A stretch of DNA of 64,000 bases from Nonomuraea dietziae. GTDB lineage: Bacteria; Actinomycetota; Actinomycetes; Streptosporangiales; Streptosporangiaceae. The notes beneath the pieces are model-generated. The model saw only the letters and a list, made by a program, of their open reading frames with translations. It made no database searches and had not been told where the DNA came from. The stretch covers positions 1,550,001 through 1,614,000 of the forward strand of contig NZ_JACIBV010000001.1 of assembly GCF_014195505.1 (NCBI RefSeq). The letters are read 5' to 3'. Positions 24,705 to 33,049 of the stretch are shown piece by piece; the first letter of the stretch is position 1; every line of letters starts with the position of its first letter. Both the position numbers and the translations under genes were made by a program.

Positions 24705-25643
24705 ATGCCTACGTACGGATTCCACGCCTCGCACGAGCAGGTCTCGCCCAGGGCGCTTCTCGACGCGGTCGCGGCCGCCGAGGAGGCCGGCTTCGGCGCC
24801 GCCATGTCGTCGGACCACTTCTCGCCGTGGAGCGAGCGGCAGGGTGAGTCGGGGTTCGCCTGGTCCTGGCTGGGCGCCGCCCTCGAGCGGACGTCGCTGC
24901 CCTTCGGCATCGTCAACGCCCCCGGGCAGCGCTACCACCCCGCGATCATCGCGCAGGCCATCGCCACGCTCGCCTCGATGTATCCCGGCAGGTTCTGGGC
25001 CGCGCTCGGCAGCGGCGAGGCGTCCAACGAGCACATCACCGGCGCCCCCTGGCCGCGCAAGCAGGTACGCAACGCCCGCCTGCGCGAGTGCGTGGAGGTG
25101 ATCAGGGCGCTGCTCGCCGGCGAGGAGGTCACGCACGAGGGACTGGTCACGGTGGACAGGGCCAGGCTGTGGACGCTCCCCGCCGAGGCGCCCCACCTCG
25201 TCGGGGCGGCCGTGAGCGAGGAGACCGCGCGCTGGTGCGCCGAGTGGGCCGACGGCCTGATCACCGTGGGCGGGCCGCAGGCCGAGAGTGTGGCGCGCGC
25301 CTACAGGGAGGCGGGCGGACGTGGCCCGCTGCGCGTGCAGGTGCACCTGAGCTGGGCGCCCACCGAGGAGGAGGCGCTGCGGCTGGCCCACGAACAGTGG
25401 CGCTCCAACGTGTTCGCGCCGCCGGTCTGCTGGGACCTGGACCGCGTGGAGCTGTTCGACATCGTCTCCCGAGACGTCCCGCCGGAGAAGGTGGCCGAGG
25501 TCGTGCACGTCTCCGCCGACGTGGGCCGCCACGCCGAGCTGCTGCACTCCTACGCCGAGCAGGGCTTCGACGAGATCTTCCTGCACCATGTCGGTCAGGA
25601 GCAGCGCCCGTTCATCGAGGCCTTCGCCGAGATCGTCAAGTGA
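24705..25643 (+). CDS. F420-dependent LLM-class oxidoreductase
   Basis: A 312-residue luciferase-like monooxygenase-fold protein close to F420-dependent glucose-6-phosphate dehydrogenase-like enzymes: YGFHASHEQVSPRALL at the start, MSSDHFSPWSERQGESGFAWSWLGAAL with the conserved DHF-W pattern, and ALGSGEASNEHITG in the cofactor-side loop. Typical members transfer hydride between F420 and small substrates. Single gene, with the TetR gene convergent on its right. Confidence 0.88.
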   Translation: MPTYGFHASHEQVSPRALLDAVAAAEEAGFGAAMSSDHFSPWSERQGESGFAWSWLGAALERTSLPFGIVNAPGQRYHPAIIAQAIATLASMYPGRFWAALGSGEASNEHITGAPWPRKQVRNARLRECVEVIRALLAGEEVTHEGLVTVDRARLWTLPAEAPHLVGAAVSEETARWCAEWADGLITVGGPQAESVARAYREAGGRGPLRVQVHLSWAPTEEEALRLAHEQWRSNVFAPPVCWDLDRVELFDIVSRDVPPEKVAEVVHVSADVGRHAELLHSYAEQGFDEIFLHHVGQEQRPFIEAFAEIVK

Positions 25644-25655
25644 GCGGCCGCCCGG

Positions 25656-26282
25656 TCACGGCGGCGACCCGGGCAGCCCGAGCGTTCGATGGATCATCTG
25701 GTGCATGTGTGCGCGGAAGCGGCGCATGGCGCGCGGGTCGTCGGGACCGCGCCGCTGCGCCGCCGCGTCGAACACACCGCTGAGGACGAACCCGTGCACG
25801 CACCAGATCATCGAGTTGATCGTGTAGTGCACGTCGGCGTGCTCCACGTTCGAGGCCGGGATGATGTTCTCGATGGCGAACTCGGCCAGCGGCTGGACAT
25901 ACTGCGCCTCGAGGCTGCTGACGTCGCTGGCGTCCGACAGCCACCGGTGCATCCACAGTGACGGCACCTCGGGATGCTCGGCGGCGAAGTCGATGTAGGC
26001 GTCGATGAACCTGTGCACCGCGGCCACCTTGTCCTCGGGCGGCGCGACCTGAAGGTCCCTGATCCGCTCCTTCACGACGGCCGCGTGCAGGGTGTGGGCG
26101 CGTTCCATGACGGCTATGTACAGGTCGCGCTTGGCGCCGAAGTGGGAGCTCACGGCCTTCGCGCTCAACCCGGCGGTCTCAGCGATCTGCCCGATGTCGG
26201 TCGCGTCGTAGCCGAGCGCGGCGAACAGCTTGGTCGCAGCGTTGAGGATGCGCTCCCGCTCACCCCCTTTTACTGACGTCAT
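25656..26282 (-). CDS. TetR-family transcriptional regulator
   Basis: A 208-residue TetR protein: ERILNAATKLFAALGYDATDIGQIAETAGLSAKAVSSHFGAKRDL is the DNA-binding domain. A TAGGGT element read on the minus strand lies seven bases before ATG 26282, giving a leaderless start; an in-frame codon at 26318 is therefore unlikely. TGACGTCA (26274-26281) overlaps the start and might be an operator. It is convergent with the F420-dependent oxidoreductase gene; the target is unclear. Confidence 0.85.
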   Translation of the reverse strand: MTSVKGGERERILNAATKLFAALGYDATDIGQIAETAGLSAKAVSSHFGAKRDLYIAVMERAHTLHAAVVKERIRDLQVAPPEDKVAAVHRFIDAYIDFAAEHPEVPSLWMHRWLSDASDVSSLEAQYVQPLAEFAIENIIPASNVEHADVHYTINSMIWCVHGFVLSGVFDAAAQRRGPDDPRAMRRFRAHMHQMIHRTLGLPGSPP

Positions 26283-26389
26283 ACTGGTGACCCTAGAATC
26301 CGCCGTCGTCCAGGCCAATCACGTGATCGACAAATACCGGTCAAATCGCTCCTGTAGGGCCGGTGGCCGCACAGGAGCGTGAACCGGGC

Positions 26390-28318
26390 TCAGAGCACGA
26401 TGCGCACCAGGTTGCGGCCGCGCAGGGCGTAGAGCGCGGCCCCGTCGGGAGCGGCCGCGAGCAGCGGCTGCGAGCCGTAGGCCTGCGCGGCGAGCCCGTC
26501 GACCACGGTGGAGATCGTCATGGTCAGCGGGTCGATCCGGTAGACGCTCTCCCCGTCGGTGCCGTAGAGACGGCCGCTCGCCCGCACGATCGTGCCGGTG
26601 CGAGACTTGCTGAGCGGCACCTCCACCGTCCTGGTGACCTTCTTGCGGCGCGGGTCGAACTCGAACAGCACGCCGGTGTCGGCGATGCCGTACAGCATGG
26701 CGCCGTGGGAGACCAGCTCAGAGATCACGGTCGCGCCCTCCACCGGGACCACCGACCAGCGGACCCGCTTGGTGCGCAGGTCGAAGGCGGCCAGCTCGGC
26801 CTGCTTGGCCACCGGGGTGGTGCCGAGGCCGCCGCTGATCTCGCTGGCGACGTATGCGGTGCCAGACCTGGCGGTGACCGAGCGGATCGACTGGTTCGCG
26901 ATGATGTTCCTGAACGTCTCGATCCTGTCGCCGCGCGGGTCGTAGAGGGCCAGCGCGCCGCCGTGCAGGCCGTACTCGGGCTGGGTGCCCACCAGCAGCC
27001 GCCTGCTGACGGGGTCGTAGTGGGCGTCGAGCGGGCGGTTCTGCTCCTCGCCGACGCGGGCCAGCCTGCGCAGGTCGGAGCCGTCGGGCCGCATGCCGAA
27101 CAGGTAGGCGAGGGTGTAGACCGACAGGTAGACCTGCTTGCCGACGACCGTCATCGCCTTGGCCTCGCCGGGCAGGAACGTGCGGGTGCTGCCGCCGGTG
27201 GCCAGGTCGTGCACCTGCACGCCCGCCTTGCCGCTGACCAGCACCTGGTCGCGCGTCGCCGTGACCGCCATCGCCAGCTCGGGTGCGGGCGGCATGCCCG
27301 CCTGCGTGAGGTCCACGCCGGTGAGCTCGCCGGTGGCCAGGTCGTACTCCACGACCGAGCTGGTCAGCACGCCCGTCACCTTGCCGCCGCCGACGAAGAT
27401 CCGGTTGAACGACGCCCCGTCGTACGGCACCGCCAGCCTGTCGAGCTTCGCGCTGTCGCGGTCGTAGCGGTAGAGCGTGCCCGAGGGCCTGGTGCCGAAG
27501 TAGACGTCGTTGTTGGGCGCGTCGATGCCGATCGCGGTGACGTAGGAGTCGCCGGGCGCGTCGACCAGCACGTGGCGCGAGGGGTCGGCGGTCTCCATGA
27601 GCATCAGGTCGCCCGTCGCCGACAGCCCCGCCGCCAGCAGCCCGCCCTCCAGCGCCAGGGTGGCCACGAAGGTGCGGTCGGCGAGCTCGGCGGGCAGGAG
27701 CTTGCGCTTGGCGCCGGTGACCCTGTCGATGGCGATCAGGTGGGCCTTGGCGCCCACTCCCGCGTAGATCGTGGTGTCGTCGACGGCGATGCTGCGCACG
27801 TACTGCTCACCCGCGACGGCCTGGCCGAAGTCGCGGGTCTGGCCTGTGGCGGGGTCGTACTCGACGACGCGGCCCCTGGGATAGGTGCCGGCGTAGATCT
27901 TGCCGTCGGGGGCGGCGTCGATGGACCAGATGAAGTTGTCAGGCCGTACGTCGGCGACCTTCGTGGCCGTGCCGGTGCGGGTGTCGACCTTGTGGATGTC
28001 GCCAGGGGTGTAGGTGCCGACGTACAGGTCGGTGCCGACCGCCGCGGCCGCCCACGTGCCGTCGCCGCTGGGCAGCTCGGTGATCGAGGTCACCTTGCGC
28101 TGCGCGGGGTCGTAGGCGCCGATCCTGGTCGGCTTGATGCCGCCGGTGCCCAGGTAGAGGCGGTCGCCGACGAACTCGGCCGCGCTGATCGAGGTCACCT
28201 GCGAGGCCGGGCCGAGGTCCTCGACGACGGGCGTCGCGCCTGCCGCGACGGGCGCGACGCCCGTCAGGCCCAGAGCCATGGCCAGGGTCAACGCCGGGAC
28301 GAACCGTATCCTTCTCAT
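26390..28318 (-). CDS. Secreted beta-propeller (WD40/YVTN-like) protein
   Basis: A 642-residue protein with a Sec signal peptide (FVPALTLAMALGLTGVAPVA, then AAGA). The mature chain consists of repeated four-strand blades with recurring phrases such as LYLGTGGIKPTRIGAYDPA, LYVGTYTPGDIHKVD and IYAGTYPRGRVVEYDPATG, at least ten in number, suggesting one or two propellers. No catalytic domain is visible; it may bind carbohydrate or protein at the surface. Single gene; start ATG 28318 is preceded by GGCAAGTGG. Confidence 0.75.
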   Translation of the reverse strand: MRRIRFVPALTLAMALGLTGVAPVAAGATPVVEDLGPASQVTSISAAEFVGDRLYLGTGGIKPTRIGAYDPAQRKVTSITELPSGDGTWAAAAVGTDLYVGTYTPGDIHKVDTRTGTATKVADVRPDNFIWSIDAAPDGKIYAGTYPRGRVVEYDPATGQTRDFGQAVAGEQYVRSIAVDDTTIYAGVGAKAHLIAIDRVTGAKRKLLPAELADRTFVATLALEGGLLAAGLSATGDLMLMETADPSRHVLVDAPGDSYVTAIGIDAPNNDVYFGTRPSGTLYRYDRDSAKLDRLAVPYDGASFNRIFVGGGKVTGVLTSSVVEYDLATGELTGVDLTQAGMPPAPELAMAVTATRDQVLVSGKAGVQVHDLATGGSTRTFLPGEAKAMTVVGKQVYLSVYTLAYLFGMRPDGSDLRRLARVGEEQNRPLDAHYDPVSRRLLVGTQPEYGLHGGALALYDPRGDRIETFRNIIANQSIRSVTARSGTAYVASEISGGLGTTPVAKQAELAAFDLRTKRVRWSVVPVEGATVISELVSHGAMLYGIADTGVLFEFDPRRKKVTRTVEVPLSKSRTGTIVRASGRLYGTDGESVYRIDPLTMTISTVVDGLAAQAYGSQPLLAAAPDGAALYALRGRNLVRIVL

Positions 28319-28540
28319 CCACTTGCCTCTCGGGGGCTTATTACGGACCGGGCCGATATTGGGCCATTCGTACCATGCATGGAAACGATCGAGCAAGACC
28401 CCTGGCGCGCACATTCGCGCACGCGCCCGAGGCCCGCCATTCGCCCTATTACCGACAGTGATGGTTGCGTCACCAGAGGGGAAGGAGATGGAGCCGTTGG
28501 GGCAGGAGTCATCCGCCGTTACAGAGGGGACGATCCGCGC

Positions 28541-29065
28541 ATGGCGAGCACTTTTCAGCGGGGCAAGGTGGAACTCGTGTTCAGCGCGATGGACGCCGAC
28601 GGAGACGGCATCCTGCGCGAGAGCGATTTCGAGGCTCTCGCGCGGCGCTGGGCGTCCGTCCGCGCGGCGGGCGACGAGGAGCGCCTGAGGTCGATCATGC
28701 ACGGCTGGTGGGGAACGCTCGCCGCGAGCTCCCGCGACCCCGACTCGGTCGCGGTCGAGGACGTCCTCACCGTCGTGGATCTGCTCGGCCGGATGCCTGA
28801 CGCCGTCGCCGCCACCGCCGAGGTCATGTTCGAAGCCGTCGACGAGGACGGCGACGGCCGGATCTCCCCGGCCGAGTACCGGCGGATGATCGAGGCATGG
28901 AATGGCCGCTCCACCGACACCGCCGCCGTGTTCTCGCGCCTTGACGCCGACGGCGACGGCACCATCTCTCGCGCGGAGTTCGTCCTGCACTGGAGCGAGT
29001 TCTGGTCGGGCGACGACCCCGAGGCACCCGGCGCCCACGTTTTCGGCGCGCCCCCTGCCCTCTGA
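28541..29065 (+). CDS. EF-hand calcium-binding protein (calerythrin-like)
   Basis: A 174-residue protein with three canonical EF loops (DADGDGILRESDF near residue 18, DEDGDGRISPAEY near 103, DADGDGTISRAEF near 137) and one degenerate hand around residue 65. This three-plus-one pattern matches calerythrin and the sarcoplasmic-type calcium proteins known from actinomycetes. Start ATG 28541; the open frame runs far upstream, but that is antisense to the propeller gene. A 13-bp tandem repeat overlaps the stop. Confidence 0.85.
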   Translation: MASTFQRGKVELVFSAMDADGDGILRESDFEALARRWASVRAAGDEERLRSIMHGWWGTLAASSRDPDSVAVEDVLTVVDLLGRMPDAVAATAEVMFEAVDEDGDGRISPAEYRRMIEAWNGRSTDTAAVFSRLDADGDGTISRAEFVLHWSEFWSGDDPEAPGAHVFGAPPAL

Positions 29066-29104
29066 CCCTGCCCTCTGACCGTGCCCTCCGACCGTGTCCG
29101 GTGA
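29053..29104. repeat. 13-bp tandem repeat, four copies
   Basis: Two perfect copies of CCCTGCCCTCTGA (29053-29078) are followed by CCGTGCCCTCCGA and CCGTGTCCGGTGA. The EF-hand stop codon is inside the first copy. Confidence 0.8.
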
Positions 29105-29144
29105 CCGGAAGCACGGTGACCGGTGATCGGAAGCACGGTGACCG
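29101..29144. repeat. 22-bp tandem repeat, two copies
   Basis: A 22-bp unit (starts GTGAYCGGAAGCACG and ends GTGACCG) occurs at 29101-29122 and 29123-29144 with one difference. It sits between convergent genes, directly after the 13-bp repeats. Confidence 0.8.
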
Positions 29145-29204
29145 GGAAGGCCCCGCACCTAGGCGCCTCCCACTCCGGCCTTCGTCGGTCACCTCGGTGA
29201 GGGC

Positions 29205-30230
29205 TCAGTGTTCCCGGTAGAAGTCGGCGAGGGCGGCGAACGCGGCCTTGGGCTCCCAGGGCATGTCGGGGTAGGTCACTCCGAGGCGGTCCTCGTAGAC
29301 CTTGACGATGCCGTAGCTGGCCAGGTCCAGGTCATCGCGGGGATCGCCGTCGGGGCGGTGGAGGTGGTCGCGGAGCGCGAAGGTGAACACGAAGGCGCTG
29401 TCGACGCCTCCGGCGTCGAAGACCTCCAGCAGCTCGCGCAGGTACGCGGCCTGACCGGCCTCGTCGCGGGCGTACACACCGTCCAGCCGAACAGGTGCAC
29501 GGGTGTCCTTGTCGTATTCGACGATCGCCAGCCCGAGAGCGCCCCTGTCACCCGCGCCCTGGTAGCCGGCCGCGCCGAACTCGGTGATCGCGACCGGCTT
29601 CCCCTGCGCGACGAGGTCATGGACGCCTGCGGCGAAGCGGTCGGCGACCTCGGCCGACCGGTAGAGATCCATGGAGACGATGTCGAAGGGCTCCCAGTCG
29701 ACGCGCTCAAGCGGTACGGAGGCGTAGGTCACCTTGCCGCCGAAGCGCTCTCGGACGAGCGCCACGGCCCTGCCGAGGAAGTCGTTGACCCGGGTGCCGA
29801 CCTCCGCGACGTGCTCGCGCACGCGATGCGGCTGGCGCAGCAGCTCGATCCGCTCGTCGATGTCGCCGCCCGGCAGGAACCCCTTGTTCATCAGGCTGAG
29901 CTCGGCGCCGGCGACGAACACGACCTCGGCTCCCCGCCGCCTGAGCCGCTCCGCGCGCTCAGCGCAGTCGGCGAACAGCGACAGCATCTCGTCGTCGGTC
30001 AGTTCGAGCGGGTAGGGGGAGAACCAGACCTCGAGGCCGAGGTCGGCGGCGTGCGCCGCCGCGAGCTCGATCCTTTCCGGATCGCCTCCCATGACGCGGA
30101 CCGCGGTGCAGTGCAGGTCGTCACGGATGACGCGCATCTCGCGCCTGACCGTCTCCGAGTCGAAACGCGTGTGGCCGATCACTCCGTTGTAGACGAAGCC
30201 GGTGTCGTAGCTGATGCCTTTGGCTCGCAT
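29205..30230 (-). CDS. TIM-barrel glycoside-hydrolase-like protein
   Basis: A 341-residue cytoplasmic protein beginning KGISYDTGFVYNGVIGHTRF, with strands ending in acidic residues: VFVAGAELSLMNKGF, IVSMDLYRS and PVAITEFGAAGYQGAG. The last resembles the conserved Glu at strand 7 of clan GH-A hydrolases. Some homologues carry the label abortive infection protein, for which nothing here gives support. Divergent from a TetR gene across a region with two identical-pattern palindromes. Confidence 0.65.
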   Translation of the reverse strand: MRAKGISYDTGFVYNGVIGHTRFDSETVRREMRVIRDDLHCTAVRVMGGDPERIELAAAHAADLGLEVWFSPYPLELTDDEMLSLFADCAERAERLRRRGAEVVFVAGAELSLMNKGFLPGGDIDERIELLRQPHRVREHVAEVGTRVNDFLGRAVALVRERFGGKVTYASVPLERVDWEPFDIVSMDLYRSAEVADRFAAGVHDLVAQGKPVAITEFGAAGYQGAGDRGALGLAIVEYDKDTRAPVRLDGVYARDEAGQAAYLRELLEVFDAGGVDSAFVFTFALRDHLHRPDGDPRDDLDLASYGIVKVYEDRLGVTYPDMPWEPKAAFAALADFYREH

Positions 30231-30258
30231 GCCGCGCCCTCTTTCAGGCTGTTGTTAC

Positions 30259-30273
30259 GGTACTCGACGTACC
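30259..30273. promoter_or_regulatory. TetR operator A (GGTAC-N5-GTACC)
   Basis: A perfect 5+5 bp palindrome, 29 bp upstream of the TIM-barrel gene start. The same half-sites and spacer length recur at 30313-30327. Confidence 0.6.
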
Positions 30274-30312
30274 TTAGTTGCCTGTAGACAGGGATGGCAA
30301 GCAGAATGCGGG

Positions 30313-30327
30313 GGTACGGCCGGTACC
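30313..30327. promoter_or_regulatory. TetR operator B (GGTAC-N5-GTACC)
   Basis: The second perfect copy, 54 bp from the first centre to centre and 18 bp before the TetR ATG. One site per divergent gene suggests joint repression. Confidence 0.6.
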
Positions 30328-30344
30328 GATCGCGGGAAGGGGCC

Positions 30345-30965
30345 ATGACAGCGGATCCGACGAGGCAGCCAGGTGCCGGGCAGACGCGGCGACGAGGAGC
30401 CGCCCTGGAGGAGGTGATCCTGCGCGCCGCGGCGGATGAACTCACCGCGTCGGGATACGCCGCTTTCACCATGGACAAGGTCGCCGCCCGCGCAGGCACC
30501 AACAAGAACGCCATCTACCGCCGCTGGCCGAACCGCCTCACGCTCGGCATCGCCGCCTACCGGCGACTGGCCACGGCGGTCCCTCCCCCTGACACCGGTG
30601 AGCTGCGCGGCGACGTCCTCGAGTGGCTACGCCAGGCCAACCGCTACTGGAGCTCCCCCCTCGGCGCGCTCCTGCGCGAACTGCTCTCCGCGGCGGGCGG
30701 CACGTCGGAACTCCTGGCGCAACTGCAGGACCAGTCCGGCGACGCCGCAGCCGCCCCCTGGTTGACCATCCTGGGCCGCGCGGTCGCTCGCGGTGAAGCC
30801 AGCCCCGAGGCGCTCCATCCCCGGGTCGCCACCGTGGCCGGTGTCCTGCTGCGCAACGAGTTCGTCGTGCGCGGGGCGCCTACCGTGCCCGACGACGTCC
30901 TCGTCGAGATCGTCGACGAGGTGTACCTGCCCCTTGTGCGGCGACGAGGCCCGAACCCGAGCTGA
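30345..30965 (+). CDS. TetR-family regulator, likely controlling the divergent TIM-barrel gene
   Basis: A 206-residue TetR protein: LEEVILRAAADELTASGYAAFTMDKVAARAGTNKNAIYRRWPNR is the helix-turn-helix region with the usual YRRWP end of the recognition helix. A TetR_C-type ligand domain follows. ATG 30345 has AAGGGG upstream and is preferred over the in-frame codon at 30294, which would overlap operator B. The twin palindromes suggest it represses itself and the TIM-barrel gene. Confidence 0.88.
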   Translation: MTADPTRQPGAGQTRRRGAALEEVILRAAADELTASGYAAFTMDKVAARAGTNKNAIYRRWPNRLTLGIAAYRRLATAVPPPDTGELRGDVLEWLRQANRYWSSPLGALLRELLSAAGGTSELLAQLQDQSGDAAAAPWLTILGRAVARGEASPEALHPRVATVAGVLLRNEFVVRGAPTVPDDVLVEIVDEVYLPLVRRRGPNPS

Positions 30966-31009
30966 CCCTCCGCCGGCGCCGTGCCCCCTATCCCTCCCTC
31001 GGGCCGGTC

Positions 31010-31519
31010 TCAGGGACGGCTGGCGACCATCTGCTGGCGCAGCCGCCACGTCCTGCCGTCGTCCGATGACTCGACGGCGCGCCAGTGGAAGGAGCCGGGC
31101 TTGACGTCGGAGAAGATCCAACGGGTCAGCACGCCGTCGAAGGTCCCCTCCAGAACCATCTCCTCACCCTGCTGACGAGCGATGAACGGAAGGACCCAAC
31201 CTCGCGCGGGGCCGATCCACGTGGAACGGATGGCCTTGATCCGCGGATCGTAGAAGCGCAGCGTCGCCCCCCATTCCCCGCTGTCGTCCCCGGTCCTGGC
31301 CCGTTCGGCCCGGCTGGGAGCCAGCCACACGTCCTGGATGGCGCGGCCGTCCAGCACCCACCCGAAGTGCCACTCCCCCAGCAGCTCCTCGCCGGCGCCG
31401 TCAGGATGGTGGTTCGTCACCGCCACGTCCCAGGAGCCGACGAGCCGGCCGAAGAAGGCCAGCTCGACAGCGGCCTCGGACCGCGGCCCGGCGCTGAGCA
31501 GCACATCAGCGAGACTCAT
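31010..31519 (-). CDS. DUF1579-like lipocalin-fold hypothetical protein
   Basis: A 169-residue soluble protein. FFGRLVGSWDVAVTNHHPDG near residue 23, WHFGWVLDGRAIQDVW and RFYDPRIKAIRSTWIGPARG alternate short beta segments with Trp-containing turns, as in small calycin-like DUF1579 proteins. Members have no settled function. Convergent with the TetR gene on its left; the start at 31519 has GGGTGTGATCGGGT upstream. Confidence 0.65.
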   Translation of the reverse strand: MSLADVLLSAGPRSEAAVELAFFGRLVGSWDVAVTNHHPDGAGEELLGEWHFGWVLDGRAIQDVWLAPSRAERARTGDDSGEWGATLRFYDPRIKAIRSTWIGPARGWVLPFIARQQGEEMVLEGTFDGVLTRWIFSDVKPGSFHWRAVESSDDGRTWRLRQQMVASRP

Positions 31520-31704
31520 ACCCGATCACACCCTTCATCGGCAGGAGGCGGCGGGGCGGTATCCGGCCGATCACCCATGCTGGCACGCACGGCCGAGAAC
31601 ACGAGTCGTATGACTGTCAGAATCCGTCGTCTTCCTGCCACGCCCCGCACCGCGTCCCCGGGACGGTCCGGCAGGTCAGCCAGGAGGGGCCTGCGCGATC
31701 TGCG

Positions 31705-32466
31705 TCACGCGGGAGGGTCGGCGGCCGCGCGGCGTGCGAGCGCGGCGGTGGCCAGCCTGTGCAGGTCGGCGGCCTCCTGCACGGCGCGCTCTGGGTCGCG
31801 CTCGGCCAGTTCGGCCTTCAGCGCGATCACCGACAGATCGCGGCCGAGGAGGTCGTACACCTCGCCGGCCAGGCGCAGCCGCTCCTCGGCCGCCTCGAGC
31901 CTGGCCTGCGCCGTACGGCCGGATTCCGCCTCGAGCAGCAGCGTCCACAGCCACACGTGAAGGCCGTTGACGGCTACCACGCACAGCGCCGTGACCAGCG
32001 TGATGACCGCATAGGCGACAGGCGCGCCCTGCCACCAGCCGACCGCCAGCGAAACGGCGACGGCGGCGCAGCCCGTCCCGATCCGCAGCCACCTGCCGCC
32101 CAGGAAGGGAGCGGTGGCCAGCACCGAGCCGCCCACCCAGGCCCAGGTGTGCCAGCGGGTGCCGGCCAGCGGGGCCACCAGGGGCACCGATGCGGCCGCG
32201 GCGAGCAGGAAGACAGTCACCAGGCGCGCCAGGGCCCGGCTGGAGGCCTGCGGGGTGACGGCGGCGTACAGCACGCCCGCCTGCGCGGCGGTGATCGCCA
32301 GGATGCCGATCGCGGCCAGGGCCTGACGGGTCGTGCCGCCGTCCCTGAGCAGTCCGGCCCCCGGCATCACGAGCGTCGTCAGGATCGCCATGCTCAGGGT
32401 GGCGAGTGTGGCGATCCTGGCCACGCGCAGGTGCCGGGGATGCGGCACCTGCGTCCTTCTAGGCAC
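31705..32466 (-). CDS. Kinase-like membrane sensor lacking phospho-acceptor His and ATPase domain
   Basis: A 253-residue protein. Four to five membrane spans fill the first 175 residues, as in DesK-like sensors. The next segment, EERLRLAGEVYDLLGRDLSVIALKAELAERDPERA, is the HisKA_3 dimerisation helix, but the phospho-acceptor His in the usual DLHDLLGH is Tyr (EVYDLLGR), and the protein ends 45 residues later with no ATPase domain. Its gene overlaps the upstream membrane gene by 8 bp. It may be a decayed kinase or a membrane decoy that binds a partner kinase. Confidence 0.7.
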   Translation of the reverse strand: MPRRTQVPHPRHLRVARIATLATLSMAILTTLVMPGAGLLRDGGTTRQALAAIGILAITAAQAGVLYAAVTPQASSRALARLVTVFLLAAAASVPLVAPLAGTRWHTWAWVGGSVLATAPFLGGRWLRIGTGCAAVAVSLAVGWWQGAPVAYAVITLVTALCVVAVNGLHVWLWTLLLEAESGRTAQARLEAAEERLRLAGEVYDLLGRDLSVIALKAELAERDPERAVQEAADLHRLATAALARRAAADPPA

Positions 32467-32926
32467 CGGCGGCGGCGGGGAGGACGAGAACGGACGCGGC
32501 GACCAGCAGATCGACCGAGATGCACCATTCGGCGTACCAGCGCGGCACCACGCGGCCGGAGCGGTGGTGGACGTAGTCCCACGCCGCGTGCGCGGCCCAC
32601 CCGGCGGCCACCAGGTAGCGGCCCAGGTCGGGGGCGAGCGCGAAGGCCGCCCCCGCGAGCAGGGCGTAGACCGCCAGGGCGCCGCCCTGCAGGGTGAGCA
32701 CGCCGCGCCCGCGCAGCTCCCCGCGGAAGGCCCCGAAGATCAGGTACGCCAGGGCCAGCATCGGCAGGCCCCAGGTCACGAAGTCGGCGGCCTGCCAGGG
32801 TTCGGCGGTGAACAGGATGAAGCCGCCGCAGGCCAGGCCCACCAGGGTCGGCCAGCGGCGCAGGAGGGGATGGCCCCTGCGGGGCGTCGTGGTGGTCGCT
32901 TCCCGGATGAGCGTCGTGGTTTCCAT
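32459..32926 (-). CDS. Small membrane protein coupled to the kinase-like sensor
   Basis: A 155-residue protein with four to five hydrophobic spans (LVGLACGGFILFTAEPW, VTWGLPMLALAYLIFGAF, GALAVYALLAGAAFALAP, ISVDLLVAASVLVLP) and an HHRSGRVVPRWYAEWC stretch. Family not recognised. Start ATG 32926; the open frame continues upstream only as antisense of the GlxA gene. Its 3' end overlaps the kinase-like gene by 8 bp, so the two proteins are likely made together. Confidence 0.7.
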   Translation of the reverse strand: METTTLIREATTTTPRRGHPLLRRWPTLVGLACGGFILFTAEPWQAADFVTWGLPMLALAYLIFGAFRGELRGRGVLTLQGGALAVYALLAGAAFALAPDLGRYLVAAGWAAHAAWDYVHHRSGRVVPRWYAEWCISVDLLVAASVLVLPAAAGA

Positions 32927-33049
32927 GACCCAAGGCTCGGGCGGACGGCGCGCAAAAGGCAGATGCGGAACGCACGAATGGTTCATGCGTTTCCCATGGC
33001 GGATGCCTCGGATCATGCTCGGTCGGAGCGGTGTACCGTGATTCCTGCC

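Noticed and set aside
26363..29065. A 900-codon open frame on the plus strand opposite the propeller gene
   Set aside because: It is the antisense shadow of 26390-28318; only the last 174 codons (EF-hand protein) show real domain content.
29205..30230. Phage-defence (abortive infection) function for the TIM-barrel protein
   Set aside because: That label exists on some homologues, but I see only a hydrolase-like barrel and no defence genes near it.
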